The position numbers and the translations under genes were made by a program. From positions 1 to 64,000 of the forward strand of contig NZ_SRLB01000020.1 of the NCBI RefSeq assembly GCF_004745635.1: 64,000 nt of DNA, read 5' to 3'. Positions within the stretch are counted from its first letter, which is position 1. Each line of letters begins with the position of its first letter. Below the pieces are notes generated by a model that made no database searches, was not told the DNA's origin, and saw nothing but the letters and a program-made list of their open reading frames with translations. This DNA comes from Methylobacterium nonmethylotrophicum. GTDB taxonomy: Bacteria > Pseudomonadota > Alphaproteobacteria > Rhizobiales > Beijerinckiaceae. Positions 39,242 through 49,297 of the stretch are shown one piece after another.

Positions 39242-39383
39242 CGACCTCATCCTGAGGTGTCAGTCGATTGAAGATCGACTGACCTCGAAGGAGGGCTCCA
39301 GGGATCACTGAGCCTGCTGGAGCCCTCCTTCGAGGCTCCTTTCACGTGCGATCTTCGATCGCCAGCACCTCAGGATGAGGTCG
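39242..39383. repeat. Large imperfect palindrome with 18-bp arms, copy 1
   Basis: The left arm CGACCTCATCCTGAGGTG (39242-39259) is exactly inverted at 39366-39383. An inner pair (CCTCGAAGGAGGG near 39283 and CCCTCCTTCGAGG near 39323) forms a second stem, with a TGATC/TCGAAG-containing loop. The same arms occur at 61558-61682. The element fills most of the gap 39129-39482, in which no gene is seen. Confidence 0.8.
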
Positions 39384-39482
39384 TAGATGGGATGGATCAT
39401 GTCTGTCTAATACTCTTCTCGGCAGTCAACCAGGCTCTCAGACGCCGTCGAGAGATCTTGCGAGAGATCTTGCCGATGCGCG

Positions 39483-39725
39483 TCAGCGCCGCCTGGCCTC
39501 CCCCGAGGCCTCCGACATCAGCCGGCCGAGGCCGCGCTGGTCGAGGCGGGCGGGCGCGTCGCCGCGGCGGGGCGCCAGGGTGCCGGTGGTGGCCGGATCG
39601 GTCACGGCGGCCAAAGCCGGGCCCGGCGCCCGGTCCTTCTCGCGCAGGGCGATCCAGTTCGCGGCCGTGGTCAGGGCGGCGATCGCGATGATGACTTTGA
39701 TTCCGCCGGTGAGGAGGCGCCACAT
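39483..39725 (-). CDS. Small membrane-anchored hypothetical protein
   Basis: From ATG 39725 the protein has 80 residues: an N-terminal membrane helix (LTGGIKVIIAIAALTTAANW, residues 5-24) and a polar tail rich in Arg, Ala and Asp (LRLREKDRAPGP-like, then RRGDAPARLDQRGLGRLMSEASGEARRR). It has the look of a small inner-membrane protein with its tail in the cytoplasm or periplasm. No family recognised. Confidence 0.55.
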   Translation of the reverse strand: MWRLLTGGIKVIIAIAALTTAANWIALREKDRAPGPALAAVTDPATTGTLAPRRGDAPARLDQRGLGRLMSEASGEARRR

Positions 39726-40149
39726 GGCTGGTCGGGACCCGGGATGTCGAGGACGGCCGCTGGTTCCGGCGCGTCCCGCACTCTTGCGCCGCAATGCTTA
39801 ACGGGCGGCTCAGGCCGTCCCGGGCGCGGCGTCCCGCTCCGGGAGCCGGCATCCGCGAAGTCTGGTGGGCCATGCGCCAGGGCCGCGGTTCCTGTTCCCC
39901 GAACCCGTGACGCTCCTGCGACTGCTCGGCCCACTGAGCCTCACAGGAATGGGTTGCAGAGAACTGGTCCGCCCCACCCCGTCATCGCCGACCTCTTTGC
40001 CGCACAGCCCGGATGGGTTCCGGACGCCTCCGGGCGCGCCGGCATCGAGGATGGCCCGTGTAAGCCAGACCGGGCCGGCGGAGCAACCCGAATGCGGGCG
40101 CCGACCTTGCGTCGAAACGCGCCGGCCGGCGACGGTTGACCCGCGCATG
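39726..40149. other. Intergenic, no gene recognised
   Basis: This stretch, GC-rich throughout, lies between two genes of the minus strand. Open frames cross it on both strands but none has a domain, a good ribosome site or a consistent composition. Nothing else is seen apart from the terminator at its right end. Confidence 0.5.
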
Positions 40150-40180
40150 AAAAAACCCGGCGGGCGCGGGCCGGCCGGGT
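40150..40180 (-). terminator. Rho-independent terminator of the aminotransferase gene
   Basis: Read on the minus strand, a GC-rich stem (ACCCGGCC...GGCCGGGT type, CCCGG-CGGGC arms) is followed by six T. It lies about 45 bases after the stop of the aminotransferase gene. Confidence 0.75.
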
Positions 40181-40222
40181 CGATTCGTGGGGGGAGACCG
40201 CCCGGGAAGGGCGGTCCGGCCG

Positions 40223-41425
<1,203 letters not shown>

Positions 41426-41661
41426 GATGTCGACTCCAGAAACGTCCTGATGAAGTGGCCCGGCCCGGCCCCTGGCCGTCCGGGTCTTCGGGCGGGCGGG
41501 ACCCTAGTCGGGCGCGCCACCGCGAGCAAGCGCCGCGATGCCCGAAGAAGAGGCTGTCGCGACGCGCGAAATCGGTGATCCTGGGCAGCCGCGCGTGCGG
41601 CCCGACACCGTGGCGGGGCAGGGAAAAGCCCAGAACGGTGGCCCGGACGTTTGCCAGCGGG

Positions 41662-42834
41662 ATGACGGCGATGGGCGAGGCGGAGCGCGTGCGCAGGGTG
41701 AGCGAGGAGATCGGCCTCGCGGTCGACCACGCCGCCTGCGACCCGGGGGCGTGGGACGCCGTGATGGCGGAGATCGGCCGGCTGATGCCCGGGGTGTGGC
41801 CGGTGCTCCAGGTCGTCGATGCCGGCGCCGGGACCGGGCTGCCCCTGGTGTCCTGGGGCTGGGATCCGGCCGTGATCCAGTCCTACGAGGCGCATTACGG
41901 CACGGTAAATCCGTGGATCTCCGTGATCCTGACGACGCCCGCCCTGGTGGCGATGCATTCCGAGACGCGGATGCCGGTCTCGAGCTTGCGCCACACCGAG
42001 TTCTACACCGACTGGCTGTCGCGCCTCGGCGGCATGACGGCCTCGAGCGGGATCAAGCTCATCGACGCCGAGGGCCGCCTGGCGGTGCTGAACCTGCAGC
42101 ACGACCTGGCGCGGGCCGAGCGCGACCTGCCGTCCCTCGCGGCGGTCATGGAGCGGATCGGCCCGCGGATGCGCCGGGCCCTCGACACCAACCGGGCCTG
42201 CTTCCCGCCGAGCGCCGCCCGCCTGCCCGGGGAGACGCTGCTCGACCGGGTGGCCGATCCGGCCTTCGTGGTGACCCGGGACCTGCGCCTCGTCGAGGCG
42301 AGCCGCGCCGGGCACGCGATGCTGGCCGAGGGCGAGGTGCTGCGGGTCGGGGCGCTGGACCGGATCCAGGCCCGGCCTCCGGGCCTCGCCGCGGCGATGG
42401 CGCGCGAGGCGGCGCTCGCCTGCAGCGACGGCCCGGTCCCGGGGCCGCCGCCGGGGCCGGTGAGCGCGGGGGCGGAGACAGGGGGGGCGGAGGCCTGGCA
42501 CGTCACGGCGATCGGCCTGCGCCAGGATCTCCGCGGCGTCCTCGGGATGGCCCGGCTCCTGGTGCCCGAGCACCTCGCCCTCGTGGTCCTGCGCCGGATC
42601 TCCGCCGCCGGTCACCGGGCGCAGGACCGCCTGGCCGAGCTCGGGCTCTCTCCGGCGGAGGCCCGGCTCGCCCTCCAGATGGACGGCTCGCGCTCCCTCG
42701 TGCAGGCTGCCGCGAGCCTCGGCATCCGCCACGAGACCGCCCGCTCGCAGCTGCGCCAGGTCTTTGCCAAGCTCGGGGTGTCGCGGCAATCCGAGCTCGC
42801 GGTGTTCATCCTCCGGCTCAGGCAGCAGGCCTGA
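41662..42834 (+). CDS. LuxR-type HTH transcriptional regulator
   Basis: From ATG 41662 the protein has 390 residues (ATG 41671 is also possible). Residues 1-200 form an unknown sensor (VDHAACDPGAWDAVMAEIGRLMPG, then QSYEAHYGTVNPWI, LRHTEFYTDWLSRLGGM), reminiscent of proteins with a PAS/GAF-like front. The C-terminal 60 residues are a LuxR helix-turn-helix (LGLSPAEARLALQMDGSRSL, then ASLGIRHETARSQLRQVFAKLGVSRQSELAVFI). It should bind DNA and respond to an unknown signal. It is divergent from the aminotransferase gene. Confidence 0.85.
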   Translation: MTAMGEAERVRRVSEEIGLAVDHAACDPGAWDAVMAEIGRLMPGVWPVLQVVDAGAGTGLPLVSWGWDPAVIQSYEAHYGTVNPWISVILTTPALVAMHSETRMPVSSLRHTEFYTDWLSRLGGMTASSGIKLIDAEGRLAVLNLQHDLARAERDLPSLAAVMERIGPRMRRALDTNRACFPPSAARLPGETLLDRVADPAFVVTRDLRLVEASRAGHAMLAEGEVLRVGALDRIQARPPGLAAAMAREAALACSDGPVPGPPPGPVSAGAETGGAEAWHVTAIGLRQDLRGVLGMARLLVPEHLALVVLRRISAAGHRAQDRLAELGLSPAEARLALQMDGSRSLVQAAASLGIRHETARSQLRQVFAKLGVSRQSELAVFILRLRQQA

Positions 42835-42854
42835 GCCGGATCGTTCCGGCGCCC

Positions 42855-43736
42855 TCAGCCCTGGATCACGTCGACGATCTCGTAGGTGTCCGGGTCGATG
42901 ATGACGATGTCGTCCTGCACCAGCACGTACCTATACCCGCGATAGGCCGGGACCAGGGTGAGGATCGCCGGCGGCAGGGCGTGCAGGGTCACCGAGCGCG
43001 GCACCGCGGTGCCGACGTTGAGGCTGAAGTTGACGTTCGTCACCGGGCGCACGCCGGAGCGCACGATGGTCTGGCGGAACTCGGTGCGCTGGGTCGTGTC
43101 GAGGCGCGAGACGGCGCCCCGGGCCTCGGACCGGCCGCCGCCCCGCTCGCCGCGCTCGGCCCCGCGCTCGCCGCGCTCACCGTTACGCTCGCCACGCTCG
43201 GTGCCGCGCTCACCCCGTTCGCCACGTTCGGCTCCACGCTCGCCGCGCTCGCCGCGTTCGGCTCCGCGCTCGCCACGCTCGCCGCGTTCAGCTCCGCGCT
43301 CGCCGCGCTCCGCACCGCCCTGCTGGGCCCCGCGTCCGCCGGCGCCAGGCTGAGCCCCCTCGCCTCCGGCCCGGCCCGGCTGCCCCGGAGCGCCCGCTGC
43401 ACCGGCCCCGCCGCCCGGCTGCCCCGGGGCACCCGCCGCACCGGCCCCGCTGCCTGGCTGCGCTGCACCGCCGCGAGGACCGGCTCCGCCGCCGGCCCCC
43501 ACGCCCGCTCCGCCGGCCCCGCCGCCGGCGCCCATGCCGGCACCGCCACCGGCGCCACCCGCGCCGCCGCCCGCACCTGCGCCGGGGCCGCCCGCGGCTC
43601 CACCGGCCGCACCGGCCCCCGCACCACCGCCCCCGGCGCCGCCGCCGGCACCCCCGGCGCCGCCCTGCGCGAAGGCGGTGGCCGCACCGATCACCAGCAC
43701 GGCGGCCGTCATCGTCCCGCGAATGAGCTTGCTCAT
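42855..43736 (-). CDS. Exported repeat-rich protein with DUF1236 domain
   Basis: The 293-residue protein has a signal peptide (1-23, TAFAQGG), then a Gly/Ala stretch (GAGGGAGG-type, residues 24-90), a Gly-Ala-Pro-Gln repeat (GAAGAPGQPGG), and charged GERGAERGER repeats (about residues 140-200). The end is a DUF1236-like domain (NVNFSLNVGTAVPRSVTLHA, then LPPAILTLVPAYRGYRYVLV). DUF1236 proteins are exported and of unknown role. The GERG units are encoded by near-identical DNA repeats, so their number is likely variable. It may be a cell-surface or matrix protein. Confidence 0.8.
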   Translation of the reverse strand: MSKLIRGTMTAAVLVIGAATAFAQGGAGGAGGGAGGGGAGAGAAGGAAGGPGAGAGGGAGGAGGGAGMGAGGGAGGAGVGAGGGAGPRGGAAQPGSGAGAAGAPGQPGGGAGAAGAPGQPGRAGGEGAQPGAGGRGAQQGGAERGERGAERGERGERGAERGERGERGAERGERGERGTERGERNGERGERGAERGERGGGRSEARGAVSRLDTTQRTEFRQTIVRSGVRPVTNVNFSLNVGTAVPRSVTLHALPPAILTLVPAYRGYRYVLVQDDIVIIDPDTYEIVDVIQG

Positions 43737-43914
43737 GACCCTCTCCCGACACCGTACCCGTGACGGCCGGCAACGCGGGCCGTCACAGTGTCGGGCCGCA
43801 ACGGAGAGGTGTGGGAAATGGTTCCGGATCAGGCAGCATGGTGCGAGGGAGCGCCGATGCGCGAGCGCGGAGGCATCCCGCCGGGCGGCGCCCCCGAGCC
43901 GGCCGGGCGCGCGG

Positions 43915-45000
43915 TCAGCCGATCGCCTCCGCCACCGCGACCCCGCAGGCCGTGGTGTCGGCGTTGCCGCCGAGGTCGCGGGTGCGCAGGGTGCGCTCGG
44001 CCAGCACCCGCTCGATGCCGGCGACGATCTCGGCCGCGGCCTCCTTCTCCCCGAGATGCTCCAGCATCATCGCACCCGACCAGATCTGGCCGATCGGGTT
44101 GGCGATGCCCTGGCCGGCGATGTCGGGGGCCGAGCCGTGGACCGGCTCGAACAGCGACGGGAAATCCCGGTCGGGATTGATGTTGCCGGACGGCGCGATG
44201 CCGATCGTCCCGGTGCAGGCGGGGCCGAGATCCGACAGGATGTCGCCGAAGAGGTTGGAGGCCACCACCACGTCGAACCAGTCCGGGTGCAGCACGAAGT
44301 GCGCGGTCAGGATGTCGATGTGGTACTTGTCCCAGGCGACGTCGGGATAGTGGCGCGCCATCTCCTGCACCCGCTCGTCCCAGTACGGCATGGTGATCGA
44401 GATGCCGTTCGACTTGGTGGCCGAGGTCAGGTGCTTCTTCGGCCGGGCGCTCGCGAGGTCGAAGGCGAACCGCAGCACCCGGTCGGTGCCGCGGCGGGTG
44501 AACACCGATTCCTGCACGGCGAATTCGCGGTCGGTGCCCTGGAACATCCGGCCGCCGACCGAGGAATACTCGCCCTCGGTGTTCTCGCGCACGACCCAGA
44601 AGTCGATGTCGCCGGGCTTGCGGCCGGCCAGCGGGCTCGGCACACCGGGCATCAGCCGCACCGGCCGCAGGTTGACGTACTGGTCGAACTCGCGCCGAAA
44701 AAGGATCAGGGAGTTCCACAGCGAGATGTGGTCCGGGATCTTCTCCGGCCAGCCGACGGCGCCGAAGAAGATGGCGTCGTGGCCGCCGATCTGGGCCTTC
44801 CAGTCCTCCGGCATCATGCGGCCGTGCTTGGCATAGTAGTCGTAGGACGAGAAGTCGAACCAGTCCTGCTGCAGCGTGAAGCCGTGGCGCTTGGCCGCCT
44901 GCTCCAGCACGCGCACGCCCTCCGGCACCGTCTCCTTGCCGATGCCGTCCCCGGGGATCACGGCGATGCGGTAGGTGCGCTGGGCTGACGGCATGGGCAT
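43915..45000 (-). CDS. Tartrate/isopropylmalate-type dehydrogenase
   Basis: The 361-residue protein belongs to the isocitrate/isopropylmalate dehydrogenase superfamily: YRIAVIPGDGIGKETVPEGV at the front, VVRENTEGEYSSVGGR (the TtuC-type ENTEGEYS), KSNGISITMPYWDE, and NLFGDILSDLGPACTGTIGIAPSGNI with HGSAPDIAGQG. This matches tartrate dehydrogenase/decarboxylase, which acts on tartrate or malate with NAD and a divalent metal. A strong AGGAGG site precedes two possible starts, ATG 45000 and ATG 44994; spacing favours the second, so the true start could be 44994. Confidence 0.88.
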   Translation of the reverse strand: MPMPSAQRTYRIAVIPGDGIGKETVPEGVRVLEQAAKRHGFTLQQDWFDFSSYDYYAKHGRMMPEDWKAQIGGHDAIFFGAVGWPEKIPDHISLWNSLILFRREFDQYVNLRPVRLMPGVPSPLAGRKPGDIDFWVVRENTEGEYSSVGGRMFQGTDREFAVQESVFTRRGTDRVLRFAFDLASARPKKHLTSATKSNGISITMPYWDERVQEMARHYPDVAWDKYHIDILTAHFVLHPDWFDVVVASNLFGDILSDLGPACTGTIGIAPSGNINPDRDFPSLFEPVHGSAPDIAGQGIANPIGQIWSGAMMLEHLGEKEAAAEIVAGIERVLAERTLRTRDLGGNADTTACGVAVAEAIG

Positions 45001-45072
45001 TCCCTCCTGTTGTGGTGCCTTCGCGTCGCGCATCCCGCCGTCCCGGTCAATGGGACGGGCAATTCCGCGGAT

Positions 45073-46893
45073 TCATGCCACCTCCCCGACGCTCGCCCGG
45101 CGCTGGCGGTCGAGCTCCTCGCTGTAGCGCTTCAGCGTGTGCTTCTCGCTGAGCAGCCCGATCACCCGGGCGGCCTGGCGGCTCTCGACCACCGCGAGCG
45201 CCTCGCTCTCGGCTTTGTCGAACAGGGCGACCGCCTCCTTGGCGTTCATCTGCGGCAGCAGCACCTCGTCGCGGTAGCGCAGCACGTCCGCGACCCGGGT
45301 TTCGGCGGCCTTCTCGTCGATCGGCGCGGCATGGGCCTCGGCGACGAGCACGATGCCGGCATAGAGCCCGGTCTCGTCGACGGCCACGACCTGGGTGACG
45401 GAGCCCAGCGGGAAGGCGCGCCGGAACGCCGCCAGCGTCGTATCGGCCCGCACGGTGCGCACCTCCCGGCGCATCAGCTGGCCGACCGTCAGGGTGCGGA
45501 TCCAGCCGACGTCGTGGGCGCTGCGGATCGACTCGCCGCGCAGGTGGAAGCGCCAGGTCGCGAAGGAGTACCCGAAGGTCTTGCGCACCGTGAGCGAGGA
45601 GGCGATCACCGCCACCAGCACCAGGCTGGCGATCGGGAAGTCGCCCGTCACCTCGAGGGCCAGGAACGTCATGGTCATCGGCCCGCCGATCACCGCGACG
45701 GCGAGCGCGCTCATCCCCACCACCGCGTAGGTCGCCGGGGGCAGCACCATGGCGACGAGGGGCGGGGCCAGCATCACGAAGATCTTGCCGGCGAGCGCGC
45801 CGAGGAACAGCGAGGCGAAGAACAGCCCGCCGCGAAAGCCGGTGCCGATCGAGATCGCCGAGGCCAGCGCCTTGGCGAGGAAAAGGCCGATCAGCGCGGC
45901 CGCGCCGGCATGGGCGCCCTCCTGGCTCAGGTTGAGGTGCAGCGCCCCGTGCCCGGCGGAGAGCACCTGCGGCGTCGCGACGAGCGCCAGCACCCCCACC
46001 GCCAGGCCGCCGAGGGCGGGCCGCGCGAGCGGCGGCAGCCTCGTGCGCCGCACCCCCTCCTCCACCAGGGTGACGCCCTGCATGATCAGGATGCCGAGGC
46101 CGGCGCAGATCAGCCCGAGACCCAGCGTCGGGAGGTAGTCGGCCGGCCCGACCGGCGGGGTCGGCCCGAGGGTGATCACCGTCTGGTGCCCGAGGATCGC
46201 CCGCGACACGAAGGCGCCGGCGAGCGCCGCGGTGACGACCGGCGTCAGGGACGCGATGGCGTAGGTGCCGATGATCAGCTCGAAGGCATAGAACGCCCCG
46301 GTGAGCGGCGCCCCGAACGCCGCCGCGATGGCGGCGGCCGCGGCGCAGCCCACCAGCACCCGCATGTCGGTGCGCCGCAATTCGAAGCTGAGGCCGATCC
46401 GCGAGGCGAGGCCGGCGGAGATCTGGGTGTAGCCGGCCTCGAGCCCGACCGAGGCGCCGCAGCCGTTCGAGATCAGGTTCTGCACCGCCACCAGGACGGA
46501 GTCGCGCAGCGACAGCCGGCCGCCATGCAGGGCGTTGGCCTCGATCGGGTCGATCACCGGCCGCCCGGGCACCCGGCGCAGGCGCCCGCCAAGCCAGATC
46601 ACGAGGCCCAGCATCACGCCGCCGAGCGCCGGCACGCCGAGCGCCACGAGCGGCGGCACGTGCGGCGCCGCGCTCAGGCGCTCGTCGAGGTCGAGGCCGA
46701 AGAGCCGCTCGTGGGCTCCCTGCGCCGCCCAGCCCATGAGGCTGACGACGCCGCCCGAGAGGCAGCCGACGACGGCCGCCAGCAGGACGAGGCCGATCTC
46801 GCCGCTGCGGACCCAGGCGCGCAGGGACCCCGGCGCCAGCACGAGAGCGCTCTCCGTCAGGGAGCGGCGGACCGTCTCGGGCTTCGGCGTCAT
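45073..46893 (-). CDS. ClC-family chloride channel/antiporter with CBS domains
   Basis: The 606-residue protein has the ClC transmembrane core (residues 30-430): SNGCGASVGLEAGYTQISAG, the gating-glutamate region in which the GREGP motif reads GLEAG here, then AAAFGAPLTGAFYAFELIIG and SIGTGFRGGLFFASLFLG. The C-terminal part (450-600) contains two CBS-like domains (VGQLMRREVRTVRADTTL, RVADVLRYRDEVLLPQM). It moves chloride, possibly with proton exchange. The altered GREGP motif (E kept, R and P replaced) suggests altered gating. Confidence 0.88.
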   Translation of the reverse strand: MTPKPETVRRSLTESALVLAPGSLRAWVRSGEIGLVLLAAVVGCLSGGVVSLMGWAAQGAHERLFGLDLDERLSAAPHVPPLVALGVPALGGVMLGLVIWLGGRLRRVPGRPVIDPIEANALHGGRLSLRDSVLVAVQNLISNGCGASVGLEAGYTQISAGLASRIGLSFELRRTDMRVLVGCAAAAAIAAAFGAPLTGAFYAFELIIGTYAIASLTPVVTAALAGAFVSRAILGHQTVITLGPTPPVGPADYLPTLGLGLICAGLGILIMQGVTLVEEGVRRTRLPPLARPALGGLAVGVLALVATPQVLSAGHGALHLNLSQEGAHAGAAALIGLFLAKALASAISIGTGFRGGLFFASLFLGALAGKIFVMLAPPLVAMVLPPATYAVVGMSALAVAVIGGPMTMTFLALEVTGDFPIASLVLVAVIASSLTVRKTFGYSFATWRFHLRGESIRSAHDVGWIRTLTVGQLMRREVRTVRADTTLAAFRRAFPLGSVTQVVAVDETGLYAGIVLVAEAHAAPIDEKAAETRVADVLRYRDEVLLPQMNAKEAVALFDKAESEALAVVESRQAARVIGLLSEKHTLKRYSEELDRQRRASVGEVA

Positions 46894-47067
46894 CGGACCG
46901 TCGTCGCAGGCGTGGCGGGGCGTGCCCGGGGTTTAGGGCGCGGCAGCCGGCCGGTCGACCGCCCTTCCGTGCCGGGCCGGCGCACTTTCCGACGCGCCGG
47001 GGTGCGCCGGGCGCGGATCGGCGCTTGCCACGACGCTCCGGCCGGACTACACAGCCCCCCGTCGCGA

Positions 47068-47144
47068 GCCGCCATAGCTCAGTTGGTTAGAGCGCTAGAT
47101 TGTGGATCTAGAGGTCCCCCGTTCGAGCCGGGGTGGCGGTACCA
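47068..47144 (+). tRNA. tRNA-His (GTG anticodon)
   Basis: The 77-base gene, with encoded CCA end, folds as a tRNA: acceptor GCCGCCA pairs with TGGCGGT, D-arm GCTC...GAGC, anticodon stem CTAGA/TCTAG with loop TTGTGGA (anticodon GTG), and a CCCCG-TTCGAGC-CGGGG T-arm. Discriminator base is A and the base before position 1 is A, so no G-1 is encoded, in keeping with the alphaproteobacterial type of tRNA-His. Confidence 0.95.
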
Positions 47145-47176
47145 CGGCGATCCCCGCATCCGCAGGGGCTTTGGGC

Positions 47177-47202
47177 GAGCCACCCTTTGGGGTGGCTTTT
47201 TT
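47177..47202 (+). terminator. Rho-independent terminator after tRNA-His
   Basis: A stem GAGCCACCC/GGGTGGCT with a short CTTTG loop is followed by a run of six T at 47197-47202. It lies 33 bases downstream of the tRNA. Confidence 0.85.
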
Positions 47203-47466
47203 CGTTGTCCGCCCGGCTTCGGGACGTGCGCGGAGGCTGACGGTCCCTCCGCGCAGGGGTCGCGGCGGGCAAGACCCACCTGCGGGCCGGGAACCGTGTG
47301 GGGCGTCACCGAGGATCGCGAGATTGTCCGCACGATCTCGGCAGGGAAGCGTGGCATCCGCAGCCCGCGCCTGGGGATGGTTCACCGCGGGGCCGGTGAT
47401 GCCGGGCCCGCCCTGAGCAGGGACGCACCGGCACCCGGGTGCGAACCCGCCGGGCAGAGCCATGCG

Positions 47467-47495
47467 AAAAAGGGGCGACCCGCACGGATCGCCCC
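47467..47495 (-). terminator. Rho-independent terminator of the L,D-transpeptidase gene
   Basis: On the minus strand a stem GGGGCGA...TCGCCCC is followed by TTTTT. It lies about 35 bases after the transpeptidase stop. The remaining stretch between the tRNA terminator and this site (47203-47466) holds no recognised gene. Confidence 0.8.
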
Positions 47496-47528
47496 CACAT
47501 CGGACCGTCTCGGACCGCCGTCCCGCCC

Positions 47529-48179
47529 TCAGTTCAGCACCACCACCTTGGCGCCGACCTTGACCCGCGAGTAGAGGTCGGTGACGTCGTCGTTGGTCAT
47601 GCGGATGCAGCCCGAGGACACCGCCTGGCCGATCGTGTCGGGCTCGTTGGAGCCGTGGATGCGGTAGAGCGTGCCGCCGATATACATCGCCCGGGCGCCG
47701 AGCGGATTGTCGATCCCGCCGGCCATGTAGCGCGGCAGGTCGGGGCGGCGGGCCAGCATCTCCTTCGGGGGCGTCCAGGACGGCCACTCGCGCTTGGCCG
47801 TGATGGTCTTGGTGCCCGACCAGGTGAAGCCCGGGCGGCCGACGCCGACGCCGTAGCGAAGCGCCATGCCGTCGCCGACCACGTAGTAGAGCCGCCGCTC
47901 GGCCGTCGAGACCACGATCGTGCCCGGGGCGTAGGGGCCGTTGAACGGCACCAGCTCCCGCGGGATCGGGGCGACCTGGGCCTGCTCGGTGCTGCCGGCG
48001 GCCTGACCCTGGCCGTAATAGCCCTGGGTCCGGTAGCTCGGCGCCCCGTAGGGCTGGCCGGCGTAATAGTCCTCGCCGGGGTTCACGTCGAAGGGGTCGT
48101 AGGGCGCGGCCTTGGCCGGCGCGGAGGCAAGCACGCACACGCTCAGAACGCCCGCCAGGGCGGTAGCGAAGATCTTCAT
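47529..48179 (-). CDS. Exported L,D-transpeptidase (YkuD)
   Basis: The 216-residue protein has a signal peptide (1-24, APAKAAPY), a Tyr/Gly/Gln-rich linker (QPYGAPSYRTQGYYGQGQ), and a YkuD domain (residues 85-215: GTIVVSTAERRLYYVVGDG, IHGSNEPDTIGQAVSSGCIRM). The catalytic cysteine is in SSGCIRM and its histidine in YRIHGSN. It cross-links peptidoglycan or attaches proteins in the periplasm through 3-3 bonds. A terminator follows. Confidence 0.93.
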   Translation of the reverse strand: MKIFATALAGVLSVCVLASAPAKAAPYDPFDVNPGEDYYAGQPYGAPSYRTQGYYGQGQAAGSTEQAQVAPIPRELVPFNGPYAPGTIVVSTAERRLYYVVGDGMALRYGVGVGRPGFTWSGTKTITAKREWPSWTPPKEMLARRPDLPRYMAGGIDNPLGARAMYIGGTLYRIHGSNEPDTIGQAVSSGCIRMTNDDVTDLYSRVKVGAKVVVLN

Positions 48180-48362
48180 GGCCGGAGCCTTACCTCAGCA
48201 ATTACCTTTGCTGGACAATGCTGTCCCGGCTCAGTGGTTCCCGGTTAAAGCGACGCTAATCGCGAGGCCGGAGTACCGAGCGCCGTCGCAGCGTTCACGT
48301 TTCGTTGAGCGGACCGGCGGCATCCGAGCGAACGGGGTGGCTCCCTTCGCGCGCCGCGCGGC

Positions 48363-49169
48363 TCAGCGGACCTCGTCGGTATGGACCCGGAAGCCGGCGA
48401 GCAGCGAGGGGCCGAAATGGGTCGAGATCGCCACGTCGGTGGCGTCGCGTCCCCGCGCCATCAGGATCCGGCCGATGCGGGGCCGGTTGTGGCGGGCATC
48501 GAACGTGTACCAGCGCCCGCCGAGATAGACCTCGAACCAGGCCGAGAAATCCATCGGATCGGGCACCGCCGGCACGCCGATATCGCCGAGGTAACCCGTG
48601 CAGTAGCGCGCCGGGATGTTCATGCAGCGGCAGAAGGCGACCGCGAGGTGGGCGAAGTCGCGGCAGACGCCCTCGCGCTGGGTGTAGCCGTCGAGGGCCG
48701 AGCGGGTGGCGTCGGCGCGCTGGTAGTCGAAGCGGATGTGGGTGTGCACGTAGTCGACGATCGCCTGCACCCGGGCCCAGCCGAGCGGCGTGTGGCCGAA
48801 GAGCTGCCAGGCGATGCCCGACAGCTTGTCGGTGTCGCAGTAGCGGCTGCCCAGCAGGTAGACCATCACGTCGTCGGGCAGTTCCTCCACCGGGTGCTGC
48901 CAGGCATGCGGCGCGATCTCGTCCGGCTGTCCGCTGTCCTCGATCAGGAAATCCGCCGAGACGGTGAGGCGCCCGGGCGGAGCGACGATGCGGGTGCAGG
49001 TATTGCCGTAGCGGTCGGGATAGTCGCGGGAGGGGATCGGCGGGTCGAAGCGGATCGCCGGCGAGGTGACGCAATCGCCGATCCGGGACGGGTGGACGCT
49101 GAGCATCAGGAGCATCGGCGTCGGGGCCGGGGAATCGAAGGTGATCGCGTACCCGGTCCGGATCCTCAT
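48363..49169 (-). CDS. Transglutaminase-like cysteine protease family protein
   Basis: The 268-residue protein has an N-terminal strand-rich domain (IRTGYAITFDSPAPTPMLLML, CVTSPAIRFDPPIP) and a transglutaminase core with the catalytic cysteine in YTQREGVCRDFAHLAVAFCR, histidine in SAWFEVYLGG, and aspartate in WYTFDARHN. Proteins like this are frequent in Rhizobiales and may act as proteases or amidases. It is cytoplasmic by lack of a signal. It lies just upstream of a second related gene (49298-50227), with the same strand. Confidence 0.88.
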   Translation of the reverse strand: MRIRTGYAITFDSPAPTPMLLMLSVHPSRIGDCVTSPAIRFDPPIPSRDYPDRYGNTCTRIVAPPGRLTVSADFLIEDSGQPDEIAPHAWQHPVEELPDDVMVYLLGSRYCDTDKLSGIAWQLFGHTPLGWARVQAIVDYVHTHIRFDYQRADATRSALDGYTQREGVCRDFAHLAVAFCRCMNIPARYCTGYLGDIGVPAVPDPMDFSAWFEVYLGGRWYTFDARHNRPRIGRILMARGRDATDVAISTHFGPSLLAGFRVHTDEVR

Positions 49170-49297
49170 GGCGGTGCCGTCTCCCTCTGGTATGTCGAGG
49201 CGCAGAGCGCCACCGGTACAACACAGGGTAAGCCCCCCGCGTCGCCGCGGGCTGCCCGAAGAAGCGGCAGACCTTGGACGAAGTTTCGCCGCCCCGG

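Noticed and set aside
47095..48138. A longer minus-strand frame overlapping the L,D-transpeptidase and tRNA-His
   Set aside because: It runs in another frame through a terminator and antisense to the tRNA; no domain.
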